A stretch of 56,295 bases of DNA, taken from positions 105,458-161,752 of the forward strand of contig FR888230.1 of assembly GCA_000431775.1 (NCBI GenBank). The letters run 5' to 3'. The first letter of the stretch is position 1. Every line of letters starts with the position of its first letter. The stretch is from Clostridium sp. CAG:413. GTDB taxonomy: Bacteria; Bacillota; Clostridia; Oscillospirales; Acutalibacteraceae. Positions 43,368 to 53,276 of this stretch are shown here, piece after piece. Both the position numbers and the translations under genes were made by a program. The notes beneath the pieces are model-generated. The model was not told the DNA's origin and did not search any database. It saw only the letters and a program-made list of their open reading frames with translations.

Positions 43368-43395
43368 TATACAAAACAGCGTATTTGTATAAAAA

Positions 43396-43421
43396 CCGTG
43401 CCGCCCTTTCGGACGGCACGG
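43396..43421 (-). terminator. Terminator of the metallophosphoesterase gene
   Basis: CCGTGCCG (43396-43403) pairs with CGGCACGG (43414-43421), and the minus strand continues TTTTTATAC. It lies 18 bases past the stop codon. Confidence 0.8.
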
Positions 43422-43438
43422 AGATATGCTTTATCGGG

Positions 43439-46400
43439 TTATCTTACTACGCTCCAGACAAGCTGCATTACCTTATTGATAACGCCGAAGAACACGTTGG
43501 TGAACTTCCAGGTTATCTTGATATTCAGCTTGGAGAGTATGGAGGTGATGAAGTTGTCGATAGCGTTCGACTTGTCGGAGACGGAGTCGGTCGGCGCCTT
43601 ATCGTCGAGCTTCTCTATGGCGAAGTAGTCTGCCCTCACCGCTTTGCCGTCGACCACCTTGTAGGCATTGTAATAGAGCCTGTCGCCGTCGACGGTTATC
43701 GAGGAGAACATCGGATGGCTGCTGTTGACTATCGCCTCCGCTCTCGGGAAGAGCTTGTCGGTAGCCTCGACATCCTTTGTGGCGTAGACCTTGACGCCCG
43801 AGGTGCCGCAGATTGAGTAGATCGTGCCGCAGGGGTCGTGCTTCATCCTGTAAATAAAGCCGTTGTAGTCAACTGTGCTGCTCTTGACGGGAACCACCGC
43901 GTTCGCCTTCATTGCGTCTGTTCTCAGATAAACATGGTCGTGGCCCTGAAGCACAAGGTCAACGCCGAGGTACGGCAGCAGAGCGCTGAGCTGGCTTCTC
44001 ATGCCGACGACTTCCTTATCGTCATAGTGAGAGCCGTTGGAGTAAAGAGCCTTGTGAAGGACGACTATCTTCCACTTTGCGTCGCTGCCCTTGATATCGG
44101 AGGTGAGCCATGCCAGCTGAGCGTCGCTGAGCTTGTTATCAACGATATCGTTTGTGTTGAGCACGGTGAAGTGAACGCCGTTATAATCATATGAATAATA
44201 GGTGCCGCTGTCCTCATCCTGCTCGGGCACGTTGGGCAGGGTGAAGTTGCTCTTCAGAACCGAGCCGCTCTTCTCATGGTTGCCCGTGGTGGGCATGAAC
44301 GGCATATTCATGAATTCATCAGTTGAATTGAAGAAGTAATTCCAATGCTTGGAGTTGGTGCCGAGATCGACCTGATCGCCGGCGGAGACCACAAATTTAC
44401 CGTCGGGATACATATCCCTTGCAGCCTTTACGACCTCGTTGTAGGTCTCGTAATGGCTTGCCCTCTGAGCCTGAGGATCGCTCAGGTAGAAGAAGGTAAA
44501 GGGATCGTTGCCGCCGCTTGCAGTTTCAATAACGCCCGCTTCGCTCCACCAGCCCTTTTCGGCGTCGCCGACACGGTAGCTGTACTTCGTGCCCGGCTCA
44601 AGACCGCTGAGTTTGACGGTGTGCAGGACGTAATCGGTCTCATACGGAAGCAGACCGAAGATGCCGAGGTCTGCGCCGGGGTAGCTTCTGGTAACCGCTT
44701 CGCTTGAAGCGTTCACTCGGCTGTCGGTTGTGGGTCTGCCCGTGAATCTGGGCGAACTGCTGTAGGGCAGCAGCTCGATATCGGAGTCGGTGAGGCTGTA
44801 TTTGGTGAGCCATGTCACGGTGACCTCGGTTGCGGAGTCCTCGCCGAGATTCATCACGACATTTGAGGGCAGCCTGAAGTCCTCCTTGGTCGCCTCGACC
44901 TTGACGGGGCCGGTGTAGGTGAACACTACGTTGTTGTCGCTCTTCTCTTCGGGCTTATCGTCGCTGATAAGCGAGCCGACCATCCATGCGATGGTGCCGC
45001 CCCACGACTCAAACTGGCTGAAGGTCAGATATTCGTCGACCACAAGGGTGTCGATTATCTCGTCTATCGAGCCGTAGCCGTCGGGAACGACGGGGAGGGA
45101 GAGAATGCTGTCGATAAGGTTTGCAAAGCTGTTGTCGCCGCCGAGCAGAGTCTCGGTGATGCTCTGAAGCAGCCTGCCGAATACATAGAAGAGGGTGTTC
45201 TTCGGGAAAAGTGCGCCGGGGTTAAAGTCGAGGTTTGCAAGCAGCTCATCCTCGACAAGATCGTTCACAACGACTTTACGGAGCAGGTTAAAGAATTTCT
45301 CTGCGGTAACGCCGCTGTCAAAGCCCTCAAGGGTATCCTTGACGAAGGGCAGCCCGCTGATATCCTCGTCGCCCGCATAATAGGTGAGCAGCACGGTGGT
45401 CGCAAACTGACCGAGAGTGCAGCCGCCCTCGTATTTGTAATTGTCGCCGAGGAGCCGGGCGTTGTAGGTGTTGGGGTATTTGCTGACCTCGAAGTTAAGC
45501 AGCTGCTCGATAAGAGCCTGAGCCTTCTCAAGGGTAAGGTCGGGCTGGTTGATATAGACCTCGTCGACCTGAGCGCCGAGATTGTTGATGAACGACATCA
45601 CGTTGCCGCTGACGGTAAAGATATCTGCCTTGCCTATCGCAAGACCGTTGGTGCCCAGAGCGTCAACGATTATCTTCTCAATGTCGATATTCTTGGATGC
45701 AAGATACTTGATAAGTCCGCCCTCGGCCTGTATATCGTCAAAGAGATTCTTTATCATCGGGCCTATCATATTCATTATTAGGCCCTCAACGCCGCCCTCG
45801 CCGAAGGTTCTCTCGAACGAATAGGTGAACTTGAAGGGCTTCTCATACACCTCGCCGTAGTCGGAGATGACGGGCTGATATTCGTCGATGTCGTGGGTCG
45901 CCATCTTCATCGTGGTATTTTTGCCGTCGGTGGAGAAATCGACCGTCCTGAAGGTGTTGGGGTAGCCGGTGAGCGTCGGAGTGAGGATATCGTAAACGAC
46001 CTCCCCGTTGTCGGAGATGTGGTCAACCACGTCGGTGGAGTGGAGATGACCGGTAAACACATGATGAATGCCTGCGTCGGCGTAGGTGTCGGCTATTCTC
46101 TGCCAGTCGTCAACGACAAAAGCAAAGAAGGTGGCGTCCTCTATGTCCATGTGAGGAATGAGGTTATGGTGCTGCATGGCGATTATCTCTCTGCCGTCCG
46201 CCTTGGCCTTGGCAGCCTCATCGACTATCCATGCAAGCAGGTCATCGCCTATTCTGCCGTCGGTCAGGTGCTCGTCGCCGCTCGAGCCGTTGTCCTTGCT
46301 GTAGATACAGCTGTCAACGACTATGAGCCTGTAGGCGTCGCCGAGATTTGCGGCGTAGGAGAGCATGCCGCCCTTGTTGCCGGGCTTCGGGGTGAAGAAG

Positions 46401-46924
46401 CTGTCCGCCTTGTCAAAGCCGAGATTCTTATAGATCTCTCTGAACTGCTCGGGCGAGGTCTTGTCGGCAGGCTCCTTAACACCGTTCTCAAAGGTGCAGG
46501 CGTCGGAGTTGTTGACATCGTGATTGCCGTTGGTGACGAATACGGGTATGCCCGTCTCCGCCTGGAACCTCTCGAGCCTTGCGGCAAGCGCCTTGTGCGC
46601 CTCAAGCTCACCGTCCTTGGTCAGGTCGCCGGGGATAAGCAGGTAATCCTGCCCGTTCTTGACCGCATTGTGGAGCACGCCGTCAAGAGCGTTGTCGAGC
46701 AGCGAATTGTTGACGTCATATTCCTTCTGTCTCTCAAAAAGGAACTGCTGCCATGCCTCGCCCCTGTCGCCCTTGAGCGAATCGGCGTAGTAGTGGACGT
46801 CGGAGAATACTCCGAGGCGGATGGACGCTTCGTCTGCACTGGCGAGCATCGGGACGCAGGCAACAAGCATGGCAAGCGCCAATATAACGCTTATCGCCTT
46901 GAGAGAAAACTTTTTGAAATTCAT
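43439..46924 (-). CDS. Very large secreted protein with two metallophosphoesterase domains
   Basis: The 1161-residue protein has a signal peptide (ILALAMLVACVPMLASADE, to about 31). Domain one (about 36-340) is a calcineurin-type phosphoesterase: GVFSDVHYYADS, VTNGNHDVNNSD, MQHHNLIPH and HHVFTGHLHSTD. A helical middle (about 340-690) is unrecognised. An Fn3-like purple-acid-phosphatase N domain (about 700-830, GLEPGTKYSYRVGDAEKGWW) leads to a second phosphoesterase (about 835-1060: FYLSDPQAQ, VVSAGDQVDLG, TTGNHEKSG, VLHKALYS, QGHDHVYLRTD). Both domains keep metal ligands. It is in one unit with the GH3 gene upstream. Confidence 0.88.
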   Translation of the reverse strand: MNFKKFSLKAISVILALAMLVACVPMLASADEASIRLGVFSDVHYYADSLKGDRGEAWQQFLFERQKEYDVNNSLLDNALDGVLHNAVKNGQDYLLIPGDLTKDGELEAHKALAARLERFQAETGIPVFVTNGNHDVNNSDACTFENGVKEPADKTSPEQFREIYKNLGFDKADSFFTPKPGNKGGMLSYAANLGDAYRLIVVDSCIYSKDNGSSGDEHLTDGRIGDDLLAWIVDEAAKAKADGREIIAMQHHNLIPHMDIEDATFFAFVVDDWQRIADTYADAGIHHVFTGHLHSTDVVDHISDNGEVVYDILTPTLTGYPNTFRTVDFSTDGKNTTMKMATHDIDEYQPVISDYGEVYEKPFKFTYSFERTFGEGGVEGLIMNMIGPMIKNLFDDIQAEGGLIKYLASKNIDIEKIIVDALGTNGLAIGKADIFTVSGNVMSFINNLGAQVDEVYINQPDLTLEKAQALIEQLLNFEVSKYPNTYNARLLGDNYKYEGGCTLGQFATTVLLTYYAGDEDISGLPFVKDTLEGFDSGVTAEKFFNLLRKVVVNDLVEDELLANLDFNPGALFPKNTLFYVFGRLLQSITETLLGGDNSFANLIDSILSLPVVPDGYGSIDEIIDTLVVDEYLTFSQFESWGGTIAWMVGSLISDDKPEEKSDNNVVFTYTGPVKVEATKEDFRLPSNVVMNLGEDSATEVTVTWLTKYSLTDSDIELLPYSSSPRFTGRPTTDSRVNASSEAVTRSYPGADLGIFGLLPYETDYVLHTVKLSGLEPGTKYSYRVGDAEKGWWSEAGVIETASGGNDPFTFFYLSDPQAQRASHYETYNEVVKAARDMYPDGKFVVSAGDQVDLGTNSKHWNYFFNSTDEFMNMPFMPTTGNHEKSGSVLKSNFTLPNVPEQDEDSGTYYSYDYNGVHFTVLNTNDIVDNKLSDAQLAWLTSDIKGSDAKWKIVVLHKALYSNGSHYDDKEVVGMRSQLSALLPYLGVDLVLQGHDHVYLRTDAMKANAVVPVKSSTVDYNGFIYRMKHDPCGTIYSICGTSGVKVYATKDVEATDKLFPRAEAIVNSSHPMFSSITVDGDRLYYNAYKVVDGKAVRADYFAIEKLDDKAPTDSVSDKSNAIDNFITSILSKLNIKITWKFTNVFFGVINKVMQLVWSVVR

Positions 46925-46945
46925 TTTCCTTTCTTTCCTCCGTTT

Positions 46946-49363
46946 TTAAATATTTTTCAAAAGGGGACCTATTCCCTTTATCGCCTTGGGAACGCACTTG
47001 AGGATGGCTCTCACGCCGCCCTTCTCGCCGTTGAGGATCTTAAGCAGACCCGCCGCCATATCCTCGCTGAATACACCGCCGCTCATGCTGATGAAGTCGC
47101 GGAACGGGGTCTGGAGCGCAATCGCCTGAGCAAATCCCTCGGGGACGAGCTTCTTGAGGGTGTTATAGAGCTTTGCGCCGTTCTTGGTGTGGGCGGCATT
47201 CTCGAAGTTGTCGGTCACGTCAATGGGGATATCCTTCCTCTTGACGGTCGGGGGCAGAGGCCTGCCGAGCACGGCTTCAAACTGCGCCGCGGGCACATTC
47301 TGCACGTCGCCGGTGTAGTAGTCGGGAGCGGTCTTTGAATAATCGGGCATCTCGACCTCGGGGGCGTTGACCTTGACGCAGGCGCTGAGCCTGATATCGG
47401 CGCTCGATGAGCCGACGAGGATATCGAATTCGCCGCTCTCAACACACCAGTCGTTTATTTTAACATTATAGAATGCAAACGCACGCCTGCAAAGCTCGAC
47501 GGTGACTTCCTTCTCCTCACCCGGCTCGAGCCAGACCTTCTTGAAGCCTTTAAGCTCCTTGACAGGTCTGTAGATGGTGCTGACCTTATCCGAAACATAG
47601 ACCTGAGCGATCTCCGCACCGGCAACGCTGCCGGTATTCTTGACCTTGAACGAGACCTTGAGAGTGTCGGTATCGGCCATCTCGGATTTGTCGAGCTTTA
47701 TGTCGGAATACCCAAAGGTGGTGTAGGAGAGACCGAAGCCAAACGGGTAACGGACCGCCTTATTTGCCTTTTCGTAATATCTGTAGCCTATGTAGACGCT
47801 CTCTCTGTACTCGACCGTAGCGGGGTTGCCGGGGAAGTTGTTGACAGCGGGAGTGTCGCTGTAATAGACGGGGTAAGTCTCCGCCAGCTTGCCGCTGGGG
47901 TTGACCTTGCTGGAGATTATGTCGGCGACCGCGCCTGCGCCCGCCTGACCGCCGAGATAGGAGTTGAGAACGGCTCTCACGCTGTCGTTCCACGGCAGCT
48001 CAACGGGCGAGCCGCCCGCAAGCACGACGATGACGTTCTTGTTGACCCTGACTATCTCCTCAACGAGCTTGTTGTGAGCCTCGGGAAGGGTCATATGAGT
48101 TCTGTCGAAGCCCTCGGATTCGTAATCATCGGTAAGACCGACGAAAACTATCGCGGCGTCGCATTTAGCGGCGAGGGCGGCGGCAGCGTCGATATGGGCG
48201 GCGTTCTTGGCGGCTTTCTTTGCCGAACGCTCGTAGCCCTGAACAAACTCAACGTCATAGCCGAGCTCTTTCAGCTCGTCATAAGCGTTATCCATCTTGG
48301 TGGGGTTTATCTGAGAGGAGCCTGCGCCCTGATGCCTCGGGAACTTCGCAAAGTCGCCGATGACCGCGATCTTGCCCTCTTTCTTGAGCGGCAGGATGCC
48401 GTCGTTCTTGAGCAGCACCATGGACTGACCCGCGATCTTCCTCGCAAGGGGCTGATCGTCGGCGTCGTTGTATTCGTAGCCGGGCTTTGCGCCGTCGGCA
48501 GCTTTCTTTATAAGATTCAGCACGTTGAGCGCTCTCTCGTTGACCACGGCTTCATCAAGCTCGCCGTTCTTGACAGCCTCGACTATCTTCTTTGCGCCCG
48601 AGCCTGCGGAGGAGGGCATCTCGAGATCGTTGCCGTTCTTGAGGCCGAGCACTCTGTTGTTGACCGCGCCCCAGTCGCTGACTACAACGCCGTCGAAGCC
48701 CCACTCGTCACGGAGGATCTCTATCTGAGTGTGCTTATTCTCGGAGCCGTGAGCGCCGTTTATCTTGTTGTATGAATTCATCACCGTCCAGGGCTTAGCC
48801 TTTTTAACGGCTATCTCGAACGCGGTGAGGTATATCTCCCTGAGCGCTCTCTCATCCACCACGGAGTCGCAGGTCATCCTGCGGGTCTCCTGGCTGTTGG
48901 CGCAGAAATGCTTGATGGAGGTGCCCACGCCCATTGACTGCACGCCCTCGATAAAACCCGCGGCAAGCTCGCCCGCGAGGACGGGATCCTCTGAGAAATA
49001 CTCGAAGTTCCTGCCGCAGAGCGGAGATCTCTTCATGTTGACGCCGGGGCCGAGGAGCACGCCGACCTCCTCTTTAAGGCACTTTTTGCCCAGAGCAACG
49101 CCCATCTCGTGAAGCAGGTCGGGGTCCCATGAGCAGGCGGTGGTGACTGCGGTGGGGAAGCATATCGACGGCACGCTGCAGGAGAGGCTCGAGCCGGTCT
49201 TGTTGTAGTCCTTTTTACGCAGTCCGTGAGGGCCGTCGCAAACCATTATTGACGGAATGCCATACTTTTCCATTCCCTTGAGATGCCAGAAATCCGCTCC
49301 GTCGCAGAGAGCTGCCTTATCCTCAAGAGTCATTTGAGCGAGAATTTCCTTTGGGTTTTTCAT
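46946..49363 (-). CDS. Beta-glucosidase-like glycoside hydrolase (GH3)
   Basis: The 805-residue protein has the GH3 N-terminal barrel (GPGVNMKRSPLCGRNFEYFS near 105-124, KHFCANSQE) with the nucleophile Asp in VVVSDWGAVN (near 226-235), then the second alpha/beta domain (VFVGLTDDYESEGFDR) and an Fn3-like domain (LKVSFKVKNTGSVAGAEIAQ). A C-terminal tail of about 110 residues follows that is not part of the catalytic core. No signal peptide, so probably cytoplasmic. The substrate is uncertain. Confidence 0.92.
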   Translation of the reverse strand: MKNPKEILAQMTLEDKAALCDGADFWHLKGMEKYGIPSIMVCDGPHGLRKKDYNKTGSSLSCSVPSICFPTAVTTACSWDPDLLHEMGVALGKKCLKEEVGVLLGPGVNMKRSPLCGRNFEYFSEDPVLAGELAAGFIEGVQSMGVGTSIKHFCANSQETRRMTCDSVVDERALREIYLTAFEIAVKKAKPWTVMNSYNKINGAHGSENKHTQIEILRDEWGFDGVVVSDWGAVNNRVLGLKNGNDLEMPSSAGSGAKKIVEAVKNGELDEAVVNERALNVLNLIKKAADGAKPGYEYNDADDQPLARKIAGQSMVLLKNDGILPLKKEGKIAVIGDFAKFPRHQGAGSSQINPTKMDNAYDELKELGYDVEFVQGYERSAKKAAKNAAHIDAAAALAAKCDAAIVFVGLTDDYESEGFDRTHMTLPEAHNKLVEEIVRVNKNVIVVLAGGSPVELPWNDSVRAVLNSYLGGQAGAGAVADIISSKVNPSGKLAETYPVYYSDTPAVNNFPGNPATVEYRESVYIGYRYYEKANKAVRYPFGFGLSYTTFGYSDIKLDKSEMADTDTLKVSFKVKNTGSVAGAEIAQVYVSDKVSTIYRPVKELKGFKKVWLEPGEEKEVTVELCRRAFAFYNVKINDWCVESGEFDILVGSSSADIRLSACVKVNAPEVEMPDYSKTAPDYYTGDVQNVPAAQFEAVLGRPLPPTVKRKDIPIDVTDNFENAAHTKNGAKLYNTLKKLVPEGFAQAIALQTPFRDFISMSGGVFSEDMAAGLLKILNGEKGGVRAILKCVPKAIKGIGPLLKNI

Positions 49364-49376
49364 TGAAGTTCCTCCT

Positions 49377-50678
49377 TCATGTATCTGAATTATCTTCTTC
49401 CAAGCCTAATATATCCGCCGCGCTTGAGCCGTCCAGTTCCCCGGCCTTGCCGAGCTTCTTGCGGATTATCTCGTTGCGCTTATCCGCCTCGTCGAGCGAC
49501 TTGCCCGCCTCATCTATCTTTTGCCTTGCCTTACGCAACACCACGCCGAATTTGTCATACTGCACTCTGGCGGCGGCGAGCAGCAGGCGGACTTCGTTTG
49601 CCTTCTCGTTTATCGCAACGGCTCTGAAGCCGAGCGAGAGTGAATTGAGCAGCGCCGTTATCGTGGACGGGCCCGCTATCATCACATTGAACTCGCTGCG
49701 CAGCTTCTCCGGCACACCCGAGCGGGACGACGCTATCTCGGCGTAAAGCCCCTCGGTGGCGAGATACATTATCGCGAACGGTGTGGTCAGCGGGACGTTT
49801 ATGTATTTGGATATCGTGCGCGCTTCGTTGACTACCCTGCTCTCAAGAGCCTTCCTTGCGGCCGCAAGAGCCTCGGCGTCCGCGGAATCGGCAGCGGTGC
49901 AAAGGCGCACATAATCCTCCATCGGGAATTTTGAATCTATCGGCAGATAGGTCGTCTGCTCGCCGTCGCCCGAGGGTATCCTCACGGCGAATTCGACCTT
50001 CTCTTTTGAATTCGGCACACAGGTGAAATTCGTCTCATACATACCCGGTATGGTCTGGTCGAGGATCGAGCCGAGCTGTATCTCCGCCCAAGTGCCCCTC
50101 GCCTTGACATTGGTGAGCACTCGGTTGAGGGTCGTGACGTTCGCAGTCACGCCGTTTGAGAGCTCCTTCATCTCGCCGAGCGATTTATAGACGCTCTCAA
50201 GCCGGTCGGACACGGTCTTGAACGAGCTGTCGAGCCTCTGCGAGAGGGTCGAGGTCAGCTTCTCGTCGACGGTGACGCGCATCTGCTCGAGCTTTTTCTC
50301 ATTGCTCTCGCGCATCTTGTCGACCGCCTCGGTCAGCGCCCTGCTCTGCTTCTCATTCTGCTCGATATTGTTGAGCTGCATTGCGCTGAGCGACTCGGCA
50401 AGCGACTTCTCTATCCTGCCCTGCCAGCCCGTATTCTCAAGCCTCAGCTTTTCGAGCTTCTCGCTCATCTCGCCGAGCGATTTCGCCGTCTCGGCACGCA
50501 TATCGCGCTGAGCTTCGCTGCTCTCGCGCCTGCTGCGTTCGAACTCCGCACCGAGAGTCGAGGCAAGGTTATCTATCTTTTCCTCAGCCTTGCCGCTGCC
50601 CGCCTTGCCCTGCTTTATAAGCAACACTATCAGCAGCACGATAGCCACGGCGAGCATGGCCGCAATAATATACTCCAT
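49377..50678 (-). CDS. rmuC: DNA recombination protein RmuC
   Basis: The 433-residue protein has an N-terminal membrane helix (residues 3-22), a long coiled coil (about 30-185) and the RmuC domain with RGTWAEIQLGSILDQTIPGM, LPIDSKFPMEDYVRL and YLATEGLYAEIA. RmuC limits inversions at repeats and is nuclease-like. It precedes the GH3 gene by 13 bases, but a functional link is not evident. Confidence 0.92.
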   Translation of the reverse strand: MEYIIAAMLAVAIVLLIVLLIKQGKAGSGKAEEKIDNLASTLGAEFERSRRESSEAQRDMRAETAKSLGEMSEKLEKLRLENTGWQGRIEKSLAESLSAMQLNNIEQNEKQSRALTEAVDKMRESNEKKLEQMRVTVDEKLTSTLSQRLDSSFKTVSDRLESVYKSLGEMKELSNGVTANVTTLNRVLTNVKARGTWAEIQLGSILDQTIPGMYETNFTCVPNSKEKVEFAVRIPSGDGEQTTYLPIDSKFPMEDYVRLCTAADSADAEALAAARKALESRVVNEARTISKYINVPLTTPFAIMYLATEGLYAEIASSRSGVPEKLRSEFNVMIAGPSTITALLNSLSLGFRAVAINEKANEVRLLLAAARVQYDKFGVVLRKARQKIDEAGKSLDEADKRNEIIRKKLGKAGELDGSSAADILGLEEDNSDT

Positions 50679-50856
50679 ATCATACCTCTGTTACTTTGTT
50701 TATATAGACTTATTCATAATACCACATACTGATGAAATTAGCAACAGCTTTTTCAGCGAATTTGACCGAAATATTTACGAAATTATGAAATGATTAAGAA
50801 AAACCTAAGACAAACCTAAGACTTGCGAAAGGTCGATTAAGAAGTGATTAAACCCC

Positions 50857-50885
50857 TTGACCCGAGGCGGCGGGCGGGCTATAAT
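50857..50885 (+). promoter_or_regulatory. Promoter of the tandem secreted-protein operon
   Basis: TTGACC (50857-50862), 17 GC-rich bases, TATAAT (50880-50885). The start point is about 50892, giving a leader of about 105 bases. The 319-base space 50679-50997 holds nothing else that I recognise. Confidence 0.65.
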
Positions 50886-50997
50886 CGGGGCAACGAAGCC
50901 GATAACGGCACGAAACGGAGGGAAAAGGAAGACAACGGCAACCGATTTTTTGAGGAGTTTGTAAGCAAAAACAAAAAGAAGAAAAGAGGAATTCACC

Positions 50998-51687
50998 ATG
51001 AAAAAACTTATCACGATCCTGCTTGCGGCAGCCACCCTTGCGGCGGCAAGCGTACCCGCCTTTGCGGAGAATGAGGAAGTCACGCCCGCAGAGCAAAACG
51101 TCGTTCAACAGGTCGAGCCTGTCAAAGAAAAAGAGGAGAAAACAGAGGTCGAAACGCCCGCCCCCGCAGAGGAAAAAGCGGAGGAAACCTTGCCTGTCGA
51201 GGAAGCGCCCGTTGAACAGCCCGCCGAGCCTGTCGAGCAGGAAGAAACGATCCCCGCCGAGCAGCCAGAAACGCCCGAGATAAGCGCCGAGGATATCAAG
51301 AAGATTCTCGGCTCCGACGAGGTAAAATCCGCTCTAAGGGAAGCGGGGCTTGACGAGGACGAGATCGAGGACGTGACCGAGAATCCCGAATCCGAAATAA
51401 TCTATATTTCGCAGGAGGAATATGAGCAGATGCGCCGCGACTACGCCAAAACCGCTTTCTCCGGCGCGGCCGACGTTTTCCTTACCGGCGCAAAATATAT
51501 CCTGCTGATCCCCGCAACGCCGATAATGTTCTTCATTCCGTTCGCCGGCCCGCTCATGTGCGGCGTTATCCTGGCGTCGCCCATCGCACTGATCGGCGGT
51601 CTCGGCGCCCTCATCGCGTCGCCCGTCGTCGCACTTGTGCTTTACAACAGCTTTAAGCTCGAGCCGCCGTATGAGCTTGAGAAATAA
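50998..51687 (+). CDS. Secreted Glu/Pro-rich protein with hydrophobic C-terminus, paralogue 1
   Basis: The 229-residue protein has a signal peptide with a SVPAFA-ENEE cleavage site (about 22-23). Residues about 24-100 are a low-complexity Glu/Pro/Ala/Val stretch (ETLPVEEAPVEQPAEPVEQ). A short conserved segment follows (DEVKSALREAGLDEDEIEDV), then about 60 hydrophobic residues with Gly and Pro (LLIPATPIMFFIPFAGPLM), probably one or two membrane helices. I recognise no family. The first 130 residues are about 85% identical to the next gene. The start has no strong ribosome site beyond AGAGG. Confidence 0.8.
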   Translation: MKKLITILLAAATLAAASVPAFAENEEVTPAEQNVVQQVEPVKEKEEKTEVETPAPAEEKAEETLPVEEAPVEQPAEPVEQEETIPAEQPETPEISAEDIKKILGSDEVKSALREAGLDEDEIEDVTENPESEIIYISQEEYEQMRRDYAKTAFSGAADVFLTGAKYILLIPATPIMFFIPFAGPLMCGVILASPIALIGGLGALIASPVVALVLYNSFKLEPPYELEK

Positions 51688-51706
51688 GGCAAAGGAGGCT
51701 TTTATT

Positions 51707-52414
51707 ATGAAGAAATTTATCGCAATTCTGCTCGCTGCGGCAACCCTTGCGGCAACAAGCATACCCGCCTTTGCGGAGAATGAGGAAGTCACGCCCGCAG
51801 AGCAAAACGTCGTTCAACAGGTCGAGCCTGTCGAAGAAAAAGAGGAGAAAACAGAGATCGAAACACCCGCCCCCTCAGAGGAAAAAGCGGAGGAAACCTT
51901 GCCTGTCGAGGAAGCGCCGGTTGAGCAGCCCGCCGAGCCTGCCGAGCAGGAAGAAATGATCCCCGACGAGCAGCCCGAAGCCCCCGAGATAAGCTCCGAG
52001 GAAATCAAAAATTTCCTTGCGTCGGACGAGGTAAAATCCGCTCTCAGAGAAGCGGGGCTTGACGAGGATGAAATAGAGGACATGACCGAGAACCCCGAGC
52101 CGAGAATAAAATATATCACGCGAGCGGAATACGAGCGGATGCGCATTGATGACGCCATGATAGGCTTCATGTACGGTGTCGAGGAGTTTTCGATAGCTCT
52201 TGAAGGCGTTCTCGGGATTTTGGTGTCAACCCCATTATTCCTTGCCTTTCCCATTGCAGGACCTTTTTTGATGATTATTTTCATTGCCGGCGTGATCCCC
52301 ATTACGGTCGGAGCTTTTGCCGCAGGCGTCGGTCTCACCGTCGCTTCGCCTGTCATAGTTCTCGTTCGTTATATAAAGTTCGAGCTGCCCGATAATTATG
52401 TGGTGGTGAAATAA
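51707..52414 (+). CDS. Secreted Glu/Pro-rich protein with hydrophobic C-terminus, paralogue 2
   Basis: The 235-residue protein is a tandem duplicate of the preceding one. The signal peptide and acidic Pro-rich region are nearly identical even at DNA level, as is SALREAGLDEDEIEDMTENP. From about residue 145 the sequence diverges but stays hydrophobic (LAFPIAGPFLMIIFIAG, then VGAFAAGVGLTVASPVIVLV). The C-termini differ (NYVVVK versus PYELEK). The ATG at 51707 has AAAGGAGG upstream; a longer frame upstream is rejected. Function is unknown. Confidence 0.82.
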   Translation: MKKFIAILLAAATLAATSIPAFAENEEVTPAEQNVVQQVEPVEEKEEKTEIETPAPSEEKAEETLPVEEAPVEQPAEPAEQEEMIPDEQPEAPEISSEEIKNFLASDEVKSALREAGLDEDEIEDMTENPEPRIKYITRAEYERMRIDDAMIGFMYGVEEFSIALEGVLGILVSTPLFLAFPIAGPFLMIIFIAGVIPITVGAFAAGVGLTVASPVIVLVRYIKFELPDNYVVVK

Positions 52415-52439
52415 AGTATAATTTTGGAGGGTGTTTGTT

Positions 52440-53243
52440 TTGAAAAAATTTATTGCCATTCTTCTTTGCTTCACAACGGCTTTTTCTCTTGCCGCCTGCG
52501 GGAGCAAGCCGGATGCCGAGCCGTCCGTTCCGACCGAAGCCGTTGCCGAGAGCACAGGCGAGGTCACGCAGACCGCAGCCAATCCCGAATATATCCAAGC
52601 GACCTTTGAGGACATTCAGGATCTTGTTGATCTTTCGGTCAGCATACTGTTTAATTGCCCGCACTCAGACGATTTCGGCTATGACAGCTCCTCCGGCACC
52701 GCTCCGGCAGACGCTATGTATATAATCCAGAACAACTCCGGCGGTCTTTATTATGAAAATATCGTTTTACGTTCCGAAGGCTTCAATAGGTATGAGGATA
52801 CCTACCCCGCCGATCCGCTGAAGAAATTTGTCGATTCGTTCGGTTACTATAAAGTAAATGCGGACGATGCGGATTGGATTCTTGAGAATGTGCTATGCAT
52901 TAAACCGGACAGAACCAAGACCTCCGACGATTTTGACAAAACAGCCAAGGACTACTACGGCTGCTTCAACTACTACTATTATGACGGCTACTACTACGAG
53001 TATGAGGAAGGCGGCGGAGGCTGGGGACCGATGTCTCTCACCGATTGCAGCAGGCAGCCCGACGGCAGCTATCTGATAAAGATGTCCACCATCTACAGCG
53101 AAAGAATCGAATCGGAGCTTGAACGCGGTAAATACGAATACTCCGACTATGTCACCTCGGCGGCATTGAAGTATGTGGACGGTCAAAAAGTGTGGTCGGT
53201 ATCCTATACCAAGAAGACGGGCGACAGAATAATCGCTCTCTGA
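52440..53243 (+). CDS. Secreted lipoprotein of unknown function
   Basis: The 267-residue protein has a lipoprotein signal peptide (KKFIAILLCFTTAFSLAACG, Cys at about 20). The body has no recognised family; it is rich in Tyr, Asp and Gly, including YYGCFNYYYYDGYYYEYEEG. A TTG start at 52440 fits GGAGG nine bases upstream; an in-frame GTG at 52431 abuts that site. It lies 25 bases after paralogue 2 and shares its promoter. Confidence 0.78.
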   Translation: MKKFIAILLCFTTAFSLAACGSKPDAEPSVPTEAVAESTGEVTQTAANPEYIQATFEDIQDLVDLSVSILFNCPHSDDFGYDSSSGTAPADAMYIIQNNSGGLYYENIVLRSEGFNRYEDTYPADPLKKFVDSFGYYKVNADDADWILENVLCIKPDRTKTSDDFDKTAKDYYGCFNYYYYDGYYYEYEEGGGGWGPMSLTDCSRQPDGSYLIKMSTIYSERIESELERGKYEYSDYVTSAALKYVDGQKVWSVSYTKKTGDRIIAL

Positions 53244-53276
53244 CGATTTCGGAGCCCGATCCGTTCCCCCTCCGTG

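Noticed and set aside
43291..43438. Small frames in the gap between the DUF4474 gene and the metallophosphoesterase gene
   Set aside because: They only contain the promoter and terminator described and have no coding signal.
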